A stretch of 64,000 nt of DNA from Micropterus salmoides (lineage: Eukaryota > Chordata > Actinopteri > Centrarchiformes > Centrarchidae). The notes below the pieces were generated by a model. It ran no database searches. It worked only from the letters and a program-made list of their open reading frames with translations, and was not told where the DNA came from. Numbering within the stretch: the first letter of the stretch is position 1; every line of letters begins with the position of its first letter. Below, piece after piece: positions 1 through 12,863 of this stretch. The translations under genes and the position numbers were made by a program. The DNA lies in the NCBI RefSeq assembly GCF_014851395.1, contig NW_024040817.1, positions 29,483,976 to 29,547,975 of the forward strand, read 5' to 3'.

Positions 1-462
1 GCATTGAAGCAACTGCCATGTGATTGGTTGATTAGATAATTGCATTAATGAGAAACTGAACAGGTGTTTTCCCAGGAAATGACATTGTTGGGACTGATAC
101 TGGCATAACGCAAGCACAACACATATAAAAACACTCAGACGTCGATTGTGATTTCATGGGGACAGAATTGCTGTGGAGTCCTTTTCTTTCTTTCTTTGCT
201 GATTAATTTATTAGTTTAAGTTGAAGTTTAAATGCTGTTCCACAGACTTCCATCCTAACAAGAATACAGTTGCCGAGTGTCTTTTGGGACTGGTTAGCAT
301 CAGCAAAGTACAGTATTAAAGCTACTGGTATCATCAATCCAAAAATATTAAAGCTTAAAAAAAAAACCAACTAATTCTTCAAACATATATTTATATCACT
401 GTGTGTGAATGTGGATTGCGATTACAAATTTGAAATTTAATAAGTGAAGCCCTAGTAACAAT

Positions 463-530
463 CCCAGTTCACTACCAGGCTAGCGTAGAAGGAGCCTAAC
501 CCTTCTAAACTAGCCTGGTAGTGAACTGGG
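463..530. repeat. Long near-perfect hairpin (21-bp arms)
   Basis: Positions 463-483 and 510-530 are exact reverse complements (arm starts CCCAGTTCACTACCAGG). Inside the loop TAGAAGG and CCTTCTA also pair, so about 28 bp of stem closes a small loop. It resembles a foldback MITE fragment. The size also fits a pre-miRNA, though no further evidence supports that. Confidence 0.8.
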
Positions 531-1203
531 TTAAACCCCAGAATAAATGTGCAGATTTAAAAGTGATCTTAAAAAAAAAAAAAAAGATCCTGAAACTTTT
601 AATGAATTAATGAACAGGATTCAAAACCAACTAAAACCCTTCCCCAACTTAACACACCTGTATGTCACTTCATTTTTGTCAAGCGTTTGTTTTTGATCTG
701 CTGGGATATGATGACAGAGCTTGTTTATGAGCCTGTCTTCCTCCGGTGCTATAGATAGACCTCGAAGCCGTCCTGCCTTTAACATCTACAGACTACAAGA
801 TGTCACGCGCGTGTATCTATTCTCAGCTGAACCTGCTAAAGCCGAAGTGATTCTTCCAAAATGTCAGCCGTGCTGGCCTCTCTTTCAACAGCCTCTCAAA
901 CCCCCAGCAGTCTTTGAGACCTTTGTTACATGTAACTGATGCTCCTGTTGGGCTTGTTGTCTTTGTCTGGTGCGACATGTGAGGAAGCCCAATCTACAGC
1001 CTATGGAACACCTCTGTAATTTACTCTGACAGCATATCCCCAAATCCCTCCTACACCACAATGACCCCTGCGGTTCGGTTTCTCAACCTCTTAACCCTCA
1101 CCCGACCCCGGCGGCTTCCCACTCAGCTGCTAATGTCGGGATGTGTCCTTTTTGTACTCCAACCTGCACCTCCAACCAGGTCTCCATTTCAGCCCCTCTG
1201 CTT

Positions 1204-1223
1204 TGTGTGTGTGTGTGTGTGTG
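1204..1223. repeat. (GT)n microsatellite
   Basis: Ten uninterrupted TG units. Confidence 0.95.
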
Positions 1224-2913
1224 CCTGTTCTTGTGCTTGTATAACCTAAATCCTCCTGCCTTCCCCTGTCTGGGAGCATTAGGGGCTACAAGAAGATGGA
1301 AATGTAATAACCACCAAGCTCTGGTGCCCTGTCAGCACGGCTCAGCCTCCAGAGAGGCCTGCCCATCACGGACAGCAGCCACCACGGTGCAGATTACACT
1401 GTATACTGCAATAAGCCCGACACATGGAGAAGTCAGAGATTACAGAACCAGCAGACTATTTTCCCCTGCTATTAACGCAGCTGGTACCCTCATCTCCAGT
1501 TTCAGCCCGTTGTGGAGTGAGCACACAGCGCTCTCTGGTGGTGAAACACTGACACACCCTGTCACACTTGTTTTTCTGTTTTAATCTGATATTAAAACAC
1601 ATTACAAAGTCAGTATGCAAATACCCTCATTTGTTAAATTAAATTATTGGAAATGCACAAGTCTTGAACAGGTCTTTGTTGGTGTGAACTACAAGCCAAG
1701 AGCATAAATTAACCCAAGTTTGCACCTTAAACAGGGAGGCCATTTTCTTCACTTTGTAAATTAATAAATATGACACTACTTCACAGGTGTAAAATACAGG
1801 CATACCAAGTTTGACATTAAGTATATATATATTTTTATATATTGACTTAAACAATCAGCCCAGTAGCTCACACTACCTATCATACTGAGATAAAACAATA
1901 GATGATCACAATAAAGAAAGTAAATGGAGTCTGTGAAAAACCACTGAGAGAGTTAGGTGCACAAACAATGCAATTCCAGTGAGAGGAGTTCAGTCTGTTT
2001 CCATTTAACTACGCACAAAAAAACCACCCAAAAGTGGGTTCAGATTCTAAAGAAATGTTTAGAGAGCAGGTGTTGTTGCAAACATCTTCCTGTAGTCCTA
2101 ACAGGACGACGTACAGTGCAAAAAACAATACAGCTTGGATGCAACATTACAACACAACAGTGCAATTAATCCCAACCTCAAGCGACACCAACACTGTTCT
2201 TGGTAATAAGTCTGTTCAAGAGAAGACGGCCGTGACTTGCAGCCTGCTGCTACTGAGTCAGTGTAAAGAGGATGTGAACTGACTGCACCATTAAACTGTA
2301 GACTTTTCAGTTACAGTGCATTCTCGTATCCACGGGTTGTTCGCAGAGGCCTGAAGGATAATTCAGGTAACCACTTACCAGGTATTTCTGTAATTTTGGC
2401 CATCATATTTATAGGTTTTGATGACATTATTCTGACCAAGGTCATTGCTGAGATCGGGGAATCCAGCTATATCATCTTTACTAAGGTGAGACAGAGCATG
2501 AAACGCAAGCAGTCAGACGATCAGACCGGTTTGTAAACTAGCCAACAGTTTAGCCAGATTACCTGAACCAGGGGTCCCTAACTCAAAAAACTTCAATGGA
2601 TGACAATGGACGTTTTCCTTCCAAAAGTGCGCCTAACGTGGAGATTTGTTAAAAATCTGTCTGTCGTGTATTCCTTGCCCCATCTGACTTCATTTTAAAA
2701 ACATTGACACGTTCTCACATCCCAGTAATTCATTTGCTGAGTACAGTGTCATGTTAGAGCAAGAAATTATAGCCAAAATTACAAATATTAGACCCAAGTA
2801 ATAAACCAGAATTATCCTTTACATACAAAACAAACAGAAGCATACAGTATATTCTTTGTTGTGGTGCCTCTTTGTTTCAATACAAATCAACAAAAGGGTT
2901 GAGAGGAGCATGT

Positions 2914-2931
2914 ACACACACACACACACAC
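2914..2931. repeat. (CA)n microsatellite
   Basis: Nine AC units, followed shortly by an A-rich tract, in the probable gmeb1 3' UTR. Confidence 0.9.
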
Positions 2932-3072
2932 CAAAAAAAGAAAGAATGGCTACCCTAGTGCTTGGTCTTAGGCCAAGGCAATTTGTGGATTTGGAAATTC
3001 TGTGTAGTTACAGTTTCACAATCTGTCATTCAACAAGTCCATACCTGCTCTGCTGGATTAAATAGGTGAGTC

Positions 3073-6000
3073 TCATTTGACCTTGTTTTCTTCCTGAGTA
3101 TTTTCTTCTATCACCACTATCTGTACACCTGATAGCTGTCCACTGGCATCCAGCTGCAGCCCCTGAACCCCTTCAGTCTGCGCCTCCTGCATTTGGCACT
3201 GTGTCTCCTCCCCCCCTGCAGCCATCGTCACCTCCATGCCGCTCTGGACCACCATGGCGTCCTCGCCTCTGCCCGACTCCCCGGTCAGCTGCAGCTCCAT
3301 CACTCCCACCGCCTGCTCCATCGGAGCCGGGTTGATCTCGATGACCGTGTGCTCCTGGCTGGCCTCCCCCTCGCCCTGCATCACCTCCTGCTGCACCAGC
3401 ATGGTGCCGTCCACCACCTGGCCTTCTATGGGCACCACCTCTGCGCCGCCCGCTTGTTGGCTCAGGTGCACCAGCTCTAAGGGGCTCATCATCGTGCCCA
3501 GCTGGCTGGAGTCTTGCATGGCGGTGGTGCCCACCAGCGTGAGGCCCGACGACGGGTGCAAGGTGATGGTGTCCGTCTTCCCGTCTCCGGTCACCATGTA
3601 GCGGGTGAAGAGCTGTGAGCCGGCGGGGAGCAAGGTGACCGTGTTGGAGGACTGGGCCAGGGTGGCGATGGGCAGGCCTGCCATGGTGAACGGCTGACCC
3701 ACGGAGGACAGCGAGATGGGGGAAAGAACGGTGAACTGCTGGGGCTGCAGAGCGGCCTGCTGGTTGATGGGGGAGGTCAGGAGGGTGGTGGTGGAGGCGG
3801 GCCTCTGGAGGCGAGGCCGCTTGGTCTGGCGCTTGGTGGGAGTTTTGTTTTTGGCAGGCTGTGGGCAGGACAGGAGAGCTCGCACCTGCTGCTGCTTCCT
3901 CTGTTCTTCCAACTGCACCTCCAGGTCTACGCAGAACACACAACAGTATGGACAGTGAGGGTTGAGTAAAATCAACGACTGAGCACCCAAAAAACGCCAT
4001 GCGTCCAAACTCACACAAACACCTGACTTTTTAGTAATGTTTCATACCTTTAAGAGTCATTTCAGGTCTTGTTGATGACTGTTTAGCAGGAATTTCAATA
4101 TTGATACTAGTTTTTGTCTCAATGCATTCGTAAGCTCTAAGACATTTGTAAGCATTTCACTGCAAAATGTATGTACTGTATACATGTATGATGAATACTG
4201 CATAGAGTATCCAAAATGCATAATGTTTTGCAGAATCCTTAAAACTATCCATCCCAAATTTAAGGAGAGGTTATTGTTCAGTATACTCAAAATATGAATA
4301 GAGTCGCGAGGCAGGCTCTTTTAATGATATCCTCAATGTTGCTTAACATAGAAATCACATCCATCAGTTTGGCACGTCAGACAACTCTAAACAATAATAA
4401 TACTACAAACACTTATATACCGTCAAGCCTCAAAGAAGCTAGTCAGATGCAAACACTGTACCTTATTGTCTAAAGTAACTTATTATTATTATCATTTTTT
4501 AGGCTGCAGGCTAGAGAGTCAGTTTTCTCAACACATCTTCAGCTTCTTTCTGCTGATACTGGTCCACAAAACCTAATTTTAAACTTGGATGTTTCTAGCC
4601 GAAATACACATTGGGAGTTGGAGTATTTATGTACACGGGCTTGTGCCTTAGAATTAGTCTAATTAGTGTTGACAGAAGGTGATGTTTCGGCGAAGAGCTG
4701 ATGAGTGCAGGGCTATTACAGGGGAAACACGTACATGTGTCATTTTCATTCCAAGCGGCAAAAAAAAAAAAGAATAATTGTGTGCAATTACATGGGAAGC
4801 GAAACTGAACGAAAAACAAAGTGTGCTGTTAAACTTTAGGCGAGTTTCCTCCTAATCCGCTGTGACCTGGCAGCGATACTGTATCTGTCGTGTGGACTGT
4901 CAAAGCTGTAGTTTGGGGCGCACGTATAACAATAAAAAACATGTTGGCAGCATTGTTAACTAACCCTTCTATGTATCTCTGCCTCAAATACACTCTGTGG
5001 AATACAGAGCTTGCTTTACCATGCAAGAGGTTGTATGTATTAGTCTGTCTCATTCCTCAGGTGTGTTAACACTCTATTATTTTTAGTTCTGCTTGTTGGG
5101 GGCTGATCTGATTCCTCTGATGCTTCTAACCAGAGTGGACCTTCGTGCTGTACTCACTGGCGAGCGTGCTGAGGATCTGCTCCTGGCTGGGATCCGTCTG
5201 CTGCTTCCTCCTCTCCAGGATCTTCTTGACTGAGTCGAGCAGGCCGAACACTTGGGCAAGGTTACTGAGCACCGCCACCTCTACCAGACAGGAATCTGGG
5301 ATCAGTGCGGCAATCAATCAAAGGGTCACTTGGTCAGTCAGAAAGGAGGAACAAATTCAGCTGTTGTAAACACTCAGTCAAGCTGTTGTAAACAATCTAT
5401 CATAAAGTAGTCAATCATTACAGTTCCAGAAACCAACAGTAGCCATTCTAAAAGCTTCCTGATCTTGGTTTTTCATCCATCAGCTTCCAACAGCAGCTGA
5501 ATTTGTTCTTTCCTTCCATTTGTTTCTTGTTTATGCACATTCAAGCGGGCCCTAAGTCCTACACAAGTGGTCTGTTCTGATGATGCAGTTCCCAGCCGCC
5601 AGTACACATTAGCTTCGTTCCGTACCTGTGTCCTGTAAGGCAGCCGACTCCCGGCGCTGCTGCACGCCGTTCAGCAGCTCCAGCAGCTCTGTACTGATGT
5701 TTGTCACCACTTCACCCAGCAAACCCACATCAGCGATGCCCTTCCAGAAGTTCAGCGTGTCCTCTGTGGACACACAGACAAATCCCAGAGTCATTAATGC
5801 ACACTGTGCGTGTGATCACTAACAGAAGTTATCTTTACAGGGAAAGGAATAATCTGTGTGCTCTCTCAGACCTGAGATCTCATTCGATTCCTTCTTGTCT
5901 GCGGACTCCAGTGAGCTCCAGTCCGCCTTCCCGGTCAGAACCTCTGCTCTGTCCTCGCCCACTGTCCCGCCATTACCCAGCATCACCTGAGCTGCAAATT

Positions 6001-9000
6001 TACAAAAGCAAACACACATTAAGATTGGACATGAGAAAAACATATGAAGATCATGTAATAGGCTAGCTCTTTCCTCCTGTCTATCTGTCACTATCAAATG
6101 ATGTAAAAGTGTAACAGGCATGCCACCTGTAGCTTACAGAATATGTAACTATATGCTATATAGCCTCAGCCATTGTGGTCTACAAAACAACACTGTAATT
6201 ATAACTCATATGGCCAATACTGGTGAGCTGACATTAACGTGCAAGCAAGCTCAGCCCTACTGTGACCCTCGCCTTACAGGTCCTAGTGGCCCCTGGAGAG
6301 TCTTCCACACTTGTATAGTGTTTACAATATGGCTTACATGCTTCCAAGCTTACCTTAAAAAGAGACAGAAGTGACAGATCAAAATGTAACCAATGTGTCG
6401 AAATACTGTCATGCAAGGAAGTCTTTCTGACATGAAGCATTTCCTGCATCTGGTGCATAAGAATTCCCCAGTCATAGTCATAATGCCCCATCAGCTAATG
6501 CTAGCCCTGCATGTCTAGAACAACAAAGACAACTTTGGATTTTGCCTTTTAACCAAGAATCATAAAATACCCGATCCTTTATGACAAATGTTTAGCGTTA
6601 CTCATATAATATGACATAATCTGACAAAAGATTAATAATGCAAAATCTGAATCACTAAAAAAACAAAAAACATTACATAGCCCTACTGGCTGATATCAGA
6701 TTGTTTTTTACTAAACTGGCATTTGTCAAGCCCTGACCTTGCCATGTTCTTACCTTGAGAGGACGTGGGTGTGGTGAGTCCAGTGCCGTCAGGAGGGAAC
6801 CTTGTGTTGTTGATTAAAAGGTCAAACTTGGTGCTCCGACATGTATTGGTACACAGCGTGCTGTGCTGGTAGAAGTCCAGCTGACCCGAATCCATCATTT
6901 TTCTGGAGAGCAGAGTTAGGAAGGGCATCAAACAGTTAGTCAGTGGAAGAGGAGAAATGGCCATTCATCACTACAAGCAACACCTTTCACAATACATCCA
7001 GTCATTTTATACACTGTTAATATAGAACTATTGATTAGTGCAGCTGTAAACTAAAGTAAAACTTGGTTAAACAGCTTGTCACCACAGCGTCAATAAGTAT
7101 GCAGGAGCAGTTACAATATTCATTGAATCCCTAATATGATACTTTTAATGTCTAGTTTGTTTGCTCATGTAAAGCTACACAGAATATTTGATCTTGTCTA
7201 TGTTTTGGATTTTTATTCAGGCTCTATCAGTCACATCTCTGCTCGTTATGTCAGCATCAGTACATATGTAAGAGTTTGCGTGACTAATTATAATGTTGTG
7301 TAGTGCAACCAACCAGCAGTCAGAAAATTCAAATATTGCTTTTAGCTCACTAACCCAAATATAAGTCCCCTCACCTTAGCATGATGCCACCCATCCTGAT
7401 GGCTCTCTTCCAGTCTTTCAGAGTGGCTTTCCCAGAAATGTGCACAAACTGCTTCGGGCTGATCAGCTGGTCTTCATACTAGTGGAGAGAGTATTACTTA
7501 AGGGACCACGTTGAGTTCATTGAGTGCAATGTCGACTGTCACAGCAGAGATGATAAATGATATTGGTGTACTCATATTGGCCTTCAATAAAACAATTAAA
7601 AAAAGTAATGGGCTGTGTCCGAAATCACCACTCATTCACTACTCCCTGCTCTCTATCTAGAGAGTTATAGTAGAGAACTATATAGTGAGCTCACCCACAA
7701 AATGAAAGCACTTTTGGACACTAATCCGATCATTATCTCGGGGCCGTTAATTACATCATTGCTGTCGGACAATCAGTCGACCTACATATCTGCTGTGTGT
7801 TAAATTGTGGGGACATGTGGTGTCCATCAAGACCACAAGTAAAAACCATGTGATGTCGGTGAGTGAGTCCAGTGGCTGAATGATACCATGTAACTGCAAC
7901 ATCCCCGGTTCATTTCCATGTCATACCCCTCTCTCTCCCTGCATTTCTCCTCTGTATACTGTCACTATCAATTTATTTTAGTGTCATTACAAATATACTT
8001 ACATTACTTACACAATTGCACCTGTGTGAATATCCTACATCAGCCCTACTCAATTGGCAGCCCGTGGGCCCAATCCGGCCCTGAAGCAACCTCCATGTGG
8101 CCCAGCATACATAATCTGATAAATGACAAAAAAGTAAACTACATACAGTGTTTGGAAGTAGCCAAAGACTGAGCTATATCGTTTCCTTCTCATCTTTGTT
8201 GAGTTTCACAGGTCGATCACCGCCAATCTAGGGCTCAACAATAACGACTGCATGACCTGCATTCTCTCTCCCCTCCTCTGTGTCTCTGCAGAGCGCCTCC
8301 ACTCCACACGCGCGCACACGGAGCGAGGTCAGCCAGCTGATCGGTGGACATTACCGACGTTGACAATAACTACGTCCGTTAATACTTTACCAACACACCT
8401 GTTTAATAAGCATTTTAATCTGCTCAGTCTCTCAACCACCGCAGCTGTGTGTTTTACACAGGCACAGCGCTAGTTCGGCTAATAGCTTATTGTTACAAAC
8501 AAGCTAAAGTCAAAGCGGCCTGTCTTCAGTAACTGTTCAGCTTAGTTTGCCACGTACATAAAAATATGGCACATTATAAACTCAGCTGGTGGCTGAGACA
8601 GACCCTCCTCTCTACCAGCAGCAGCAGAGGGAGGAAGAGGAGGACAGGAGGGACTGAGTTGTTCATTCTTTCTAAACTTCACTCAGCATCCTGTTGTCAG
8701 GAACGTGATTTATATTACTGGCATGTTAGATTTGTTTCCTGTGAGATATTAGTGACTTTGCTGTTGTAAATCCTGCTGCTGCTCTAGAAACATTTACTTA
8801 ATAAAATATTAAATTCTTGTTTCAAATAATATATATTTTAAAGGCAATTATTTAATTATAAATAGGACTGATAAGGGTATCAATAAAAAACTGAACCAGT
8901 AAGGAATACAAGTGTGTCAATAAAATCCTAATGATACCGACCCACACCCGTGATAAAATGTCTGGCCCATCTCTGTGTCCTAGTTTTAAAATCCAGCCCA

Positions 9001-10152
9001 ATAGAATGTGAAATTGAATAGCCCTGTCCTATATCCTCTTAGTTTGAATACGCAATGTATGCAATAGTGACAGCAGCCTAAATTATTTCTTACCGTTTCG
9101 TATTTTCTTATATGGGTCTTGGTGCTCAATTTTTCTTTTAGTTCTGAACATTGGTTATGCTAGGCTGCTCTTTACAGGTTCAGCTTGATCGATCGTTATT
9201 CTGGGACTCCAGAAGTAGTGCATGTTTATTTCCTGCAGAGTGACTGACTACTGAATGACCTAGTTGCCATTTAGCTAAGTACAGTCATATTTGGCAACAG
9301 CCATGTGTTATAGTTTCCTCACCATCTGTTTGTGTTTTAATATTAGAGTTTATGGGTCTTGTGACTCATTTCCACTCAAAATGTAACTGCATGTGGAAGA
9401 CGAGACTCAAAAGACCAATAGTGAAACCCTGCTGCCTCTGCTGCTGCCATTTTGCTTCACTGTGGAATACCAACCTTCACACATTTTACATTGATTCCCG
9501 GGCACACAAATTTCTTCACTAGCAACACAGCTTTACTGTCGCCGCATGTTATGGGTAAGCCAATTTCGACGTCATCTCCCTCCGTTTGCTCTGAAAGAAT
9601 GAAAAGGTGCAGACAACATTTAAACATGAGGAGACTGGAGGAAAATGTGCTTTTTGTAATGTCATCTGCAAAAACAAACGTAATGTCCAAACATCATTAT
9701 GACTAGATCTCTCATCTTTTACCTGGATGTGCTTCAACAGCCATCACAGCAGCATCTGTTTCGGCGGATTCGTCTCTGAAAAGAAAAACAGTTTGTATTT
9801 TCACATTTCTTCTTGGTGGTATTGAGGATACGGTTTGTCTTGTATCTAAGTATCTACTTATGAGTAGTAACCCTTTATCCCACTGTAATTAAAACCTAAG
9901 AGTGGCCTATCATCTGGAATCCCATTATCTTTGTTTGCTGTGTTACAATGTTCTGAACTGCACCCTGAACTGTAGTTTGACCTAGCCTAGTCTCAGTCAG
10001 GTCACACTTGGCTTCAGTACATACCCAGTGGTAATTGGCTGGAGCTGGAGGATGACCTGAGTCTTATTAGGGTCATCGGGGTCTTCTTCGCCCTCACCCT
10101 TCACCATTACTACCTCCCCCATGGACACTGTGACCTCCTCAGGGGTCGCCAT
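3073..10152 (-). CDS. gmeb1: Glucocorticoid modulatory element-binding protein 1 (SAND-domain transcription factor), 9 coding exons
   Basis: The coding exons on the minus strand are 10152-10025, 9775-9723, 9590-9475, 7478-7375, 6902-6754, 5991-5872, 5763-5626, 5295-5158 and 3926-3073. All introns are GT-AG, the phases agree, and the total is 1800 nt (599 residues plus stop). The start MATPEEVTV and the stretch NKTQVILQLQP match the GMEB1 N-terminus rather than GMEB2. The SAND domain spans about residues 70-155, with VCPGINVKC (89-97), the DNA-contacting KDWK (120-123), and the H147/C151/C155 cluster that fits the family's zinc site. A coiled-coil-like LEEQRKQQQ segment follows exon 9, then a Q/T/S-rich activation-like tail ending in an acidic GVQIVVIEEN, as in GMEB1. 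By family knowledge it is a nuclear protein that binds glucocorticoid modulatory elements and tunes steroid-receptor transcription. One oddity is LLVKKF where I recall LLWKKF in mammals. The acceptor of the start-codon exon is either 10214 (better pyrimidine tract) or 10167. Confidence 0.93.
8041..9026. mobile_element. hAT-type DNA transposon, non-autonomous, in gmeb1 intron
   Basis: The left end CAGCCCTACTCAATTGGC and the right end (read inverted) CAGGGCTATTCAATTTCAC form imperfect terminal inverted repeats. The flanks TCCTACAT (8033-8040) and TCCTATAT (9027-9034) agree at 7 of 8 positions, as expected of an 8-bp hAT target duplication. The 986-bp interior has no long open frame, so this copy cannot move itself. 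It lies in the gmeb1 intron between the coding exons at 7375-7478 and 9475-9590. Confidence 0.85.
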
Positions 10153-10979
10153 CACACTCAGAGTAGACTACAGAGGAGGGCCGCTTTCATATAACAGCTA
10201 TCCAGTTTGTTCATCTGAAAAAGGATGAATACATTTTTTTTTTTAAAACAAAAGAAAACATACCATGACAGCTACTGGTGTGTCTGCAGCTGCAGGAAGG
10301 CAGCGCACCGTGTCCAGTGAGGCGACACTGCACTCAGCTTTCACTTCACAAACTCACAGCTGAGAGTAAATGAGCATATTTGAGTATGTTTGTTTGTGGG
10401 CTGCAGCCGTTATGCATTTTGTTTTGTCTATACATGTTGTCTGCCCCAGTGTTACTTCATTACATTCATAGTGTTGACTGTAAAAGAAGTGGTCGCTAGG
10501 CTATTGGATTACCGTAGCTAAATGCCCCTTTTCATTTAGTTGTTCCTTTTTGTTTGATCGTCTAGGTTTTGTCCTCTTTCTGGTTAATTCTAGTATATTT
10601 ATACTCTATAATCAGTTGTCTACACAAGCTGCAAAGTGCCTGTCAATAAAAAAGCAATTTATTGTTAGTTTGGACATAAGGAAGCCTGACATTTTTCCAC
10701 AGACATACGCTGTGGTGCCATTTGCGTCCCCAGTACAGATCATATTGTTTCTAAATGTGGACAAATACTGGTTCCATTTGTTTTTTCATGTAAGGGCATG
10801 ATTTTTGTTTATTATGAACACACTGCAATAGGCTTCTAAGTTTTTTTTTTTTTTTTTTACATTTTAAAAGCTTTGGTTCAAGAATTTTGCCGTGTATGTT
10901 ATTAAATAATTTTCCTGGTCAAAATCTATTTAATCAAAATCACATCAGTGGAGGGAAAATCAACTGTGCTGCTGTCATG

Positions 10980-11470
10980 CCGGTGTTGAAGGCTATAAAC
11001 CCCTTACACACTACGCCCGTCTTTACCATAGCACATCTACCACTCTCAAATACCTGGGCAGCATCCTGACTGAGGGCTGCAACATTGACCACGAAATTCA
11101 CAACAGAATCCTCATGTTCTAATTCTTGCGAGGACAAACTGCAAGAGCATAGAGGCCACAGTCACTGAACTTCAACTGCGCTGGCTTGGGCACGTTATCA
11201 GAATGCCTCAACAACTCCTGCCACGTTAAGTCCTGTATGGACAGCTTCATCTGGGTCGCCGGTCTGCAGGTGGTGAGAAGAAGCGGTACAAAGACCAGCT
11301 AAAAAACATCACTGAAGAAATGTTGTATTGACCTCTTAAGACTGGAACCAGCTGCCATCCACCGTTCCAGCTGGCGGGAGCTCTGCAACAAAGGCAGAAA
11401 ACAGCTGGAAATGGAGCGTAATGTGAGAAACCAACAGAAAAGACACTGCTATGCCTGCCCCCACTAACAC
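10980..11470 (+). mobile_element. LINE fragment: C-terminal part of a non-LTR reverse transcriptase
   Basis: Plus-strand translation across several stops and frameshifts gives TLKYLGSILTEG, LRWLGHVIRMP, LYGQLHLGRRSAGG and KKRYKDQL. These are the typical C-terminal motifs of fish and invertebrate non-LTR retrotransposon ORF2 proteins (YLGS, RWLGH.LRM, KKRYKD). The copy is dead and lies antisense in gmeb1 intron 1. The clade cannot be fixed by eye. Confidence 0.7.
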
Positions 11471-12809
11471 AGACTTTATAAGCCCAACGTGCAATAAAAC
11501 CTGTGGATCAAGAATTGGACTATAGTCATCAAACAACACACCGGTATTGAGGAGGGATGTCATCATCGGACTCGATGGACCACCAGCAAGCAAGTTGGCT
11601 ATAACACGTAGCCTACCGGTCTACGCCGCTGGTTCTGGAATGTGAAAGCACACATGGCTGCGGGATTATGCCACAATCCTCGGTTTAGTATGAATGTGCG
11701 AATGCGGCCTATTGCCAGATATTCTTTCCGTGTTTATTGCGGGATCTCTGTAGGAAAGAGGCTATTGACATAGACGCATTTGAGAATAGCCCCTCTTCTT
11801 CGTGCACGATCTGAATCCAAACATGATCGTGCGCTGGAGGAAGGATTGCTGCCGGCTTTTCCCCGCAGAGATGATTCCTGAATCAATCCAAGCTGAATGG
11901 TGAACACCGTTGCACACATTTGTCCTTGAACAAAGTCCTTGGCAAAGTCATCAAACTTTTTCAGCATTTTATCATATTTTACTGGTGATTCTATAGGCCC
12001 TACATGCAGTTTCAATGGCTCTGTACCCATTCATTTAGATAGAGGCCTGATCTTGTTGGTCCAAAACAACTTCCTAGAGACTTTACCAAGTGGCTGCTGA
12101 GTGACGGGACTTGCCTATAAGGACTTTGGTTAACAATGATATGTGAATATTATGTTGTATATTATTATGTATAAGATATATGTATACTAAAAGAAATACA
12201 TGCTTTTGTTTAGAAATAGCACCCCCACTAAGTGCGGCTGAATGACGGCATTACAGAGCACACCGTAATGCTGACCCAAAGAAAAGGCAGCAAAACCTTG
12301 AGAAAAAGAAAGAAAATGGAGAAGGGACAGAGAGAAAGTCATAAAGACTTGTATCAGTGAGGTCTGTGAGAGAGAGAAAAGGTCAAGGAGGAAGAAATGG
12401 AGGGAGCAGCCAAGGGCTAAAGTATCCAGAGTCAGGGAATCACAGAGCTCTGCACCTCCAGATAGTCAGCCAGAGCCAAGGTTAGAGCTTGTAATAGGAA
12501 ATACAGTATCCTTTACATTGAGAAAACATTACACTGCTGTTTTTAAGACTTTTTGTAAACAGCTTTGTGGTATTTAATATAAGTCAGGATTTATTATCAT
12601 TTGTTTCCTCTGTGTGTGTGGGGGGCGTGGGTGTGTTTTAGGCAACATCTTCAAGGTGAAAAGAGGGAAAGAAATGGGAGGAGAAAGCTCCAACAGGAGG
12701 CCCAACTGGAGAGAGAGATAAGAGACAATTAAAAGTACTAAAAAAAAGATACTCAAGGTGGAAGACCAGCTACTCGTCTCCACGGGAAGTGGTGAATGGG
12801 ATGCTACAG

Positions 12810-12863
12810 AATCAGAAGATCACTCCACATGTACGCAATCAGAAGATCACTCCACATGTACGC
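12810..12863. repeat. Two tandem copies of a 27-bp unit
   Basis: The unit starting AATCAGAAGATCACTCC occurs twice head to tail (12810-12836, 12837-12863) without a mismatch, so this is a recent duplication within the decayed element. Confidence 0.95.

Larger units (their letters stand above)
1..3072. other. gmeb1 3' UTR and downstream flank, no other gene seen
   Basis: The region next to the gmeb1 stop codon is presumably 3' UTR, but I found no AATAAA on the minus strand within about 2.5 kb. Only variant signals are present (TTTATA on plus near 1834 and 2408, TTTAAT near 1581), so the transcript end is unresolved. A GT run lies at 1204-1223 and a CA run at 2914-2931. YTHDF2, which I recall as the next gene in human, is not visible. 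Confidence 0.5.

Noticed and set aside
721..1584. Plus-strand frames as a possible gene downstream of gmeb1
   Set aside because: No family motif, one spans a GT microsatellite, and there is no splice or promoter support. They do not resemble YTHDF2.
3173..4018. 281-codon minus-strand frame and several plus-strand frames over the gmeb1 last exon
   Set aside because: Out-of-frame shadows of the true exon. Their composition (poly-His, Gly and Arg runs) follows from the GC-rich sequence.
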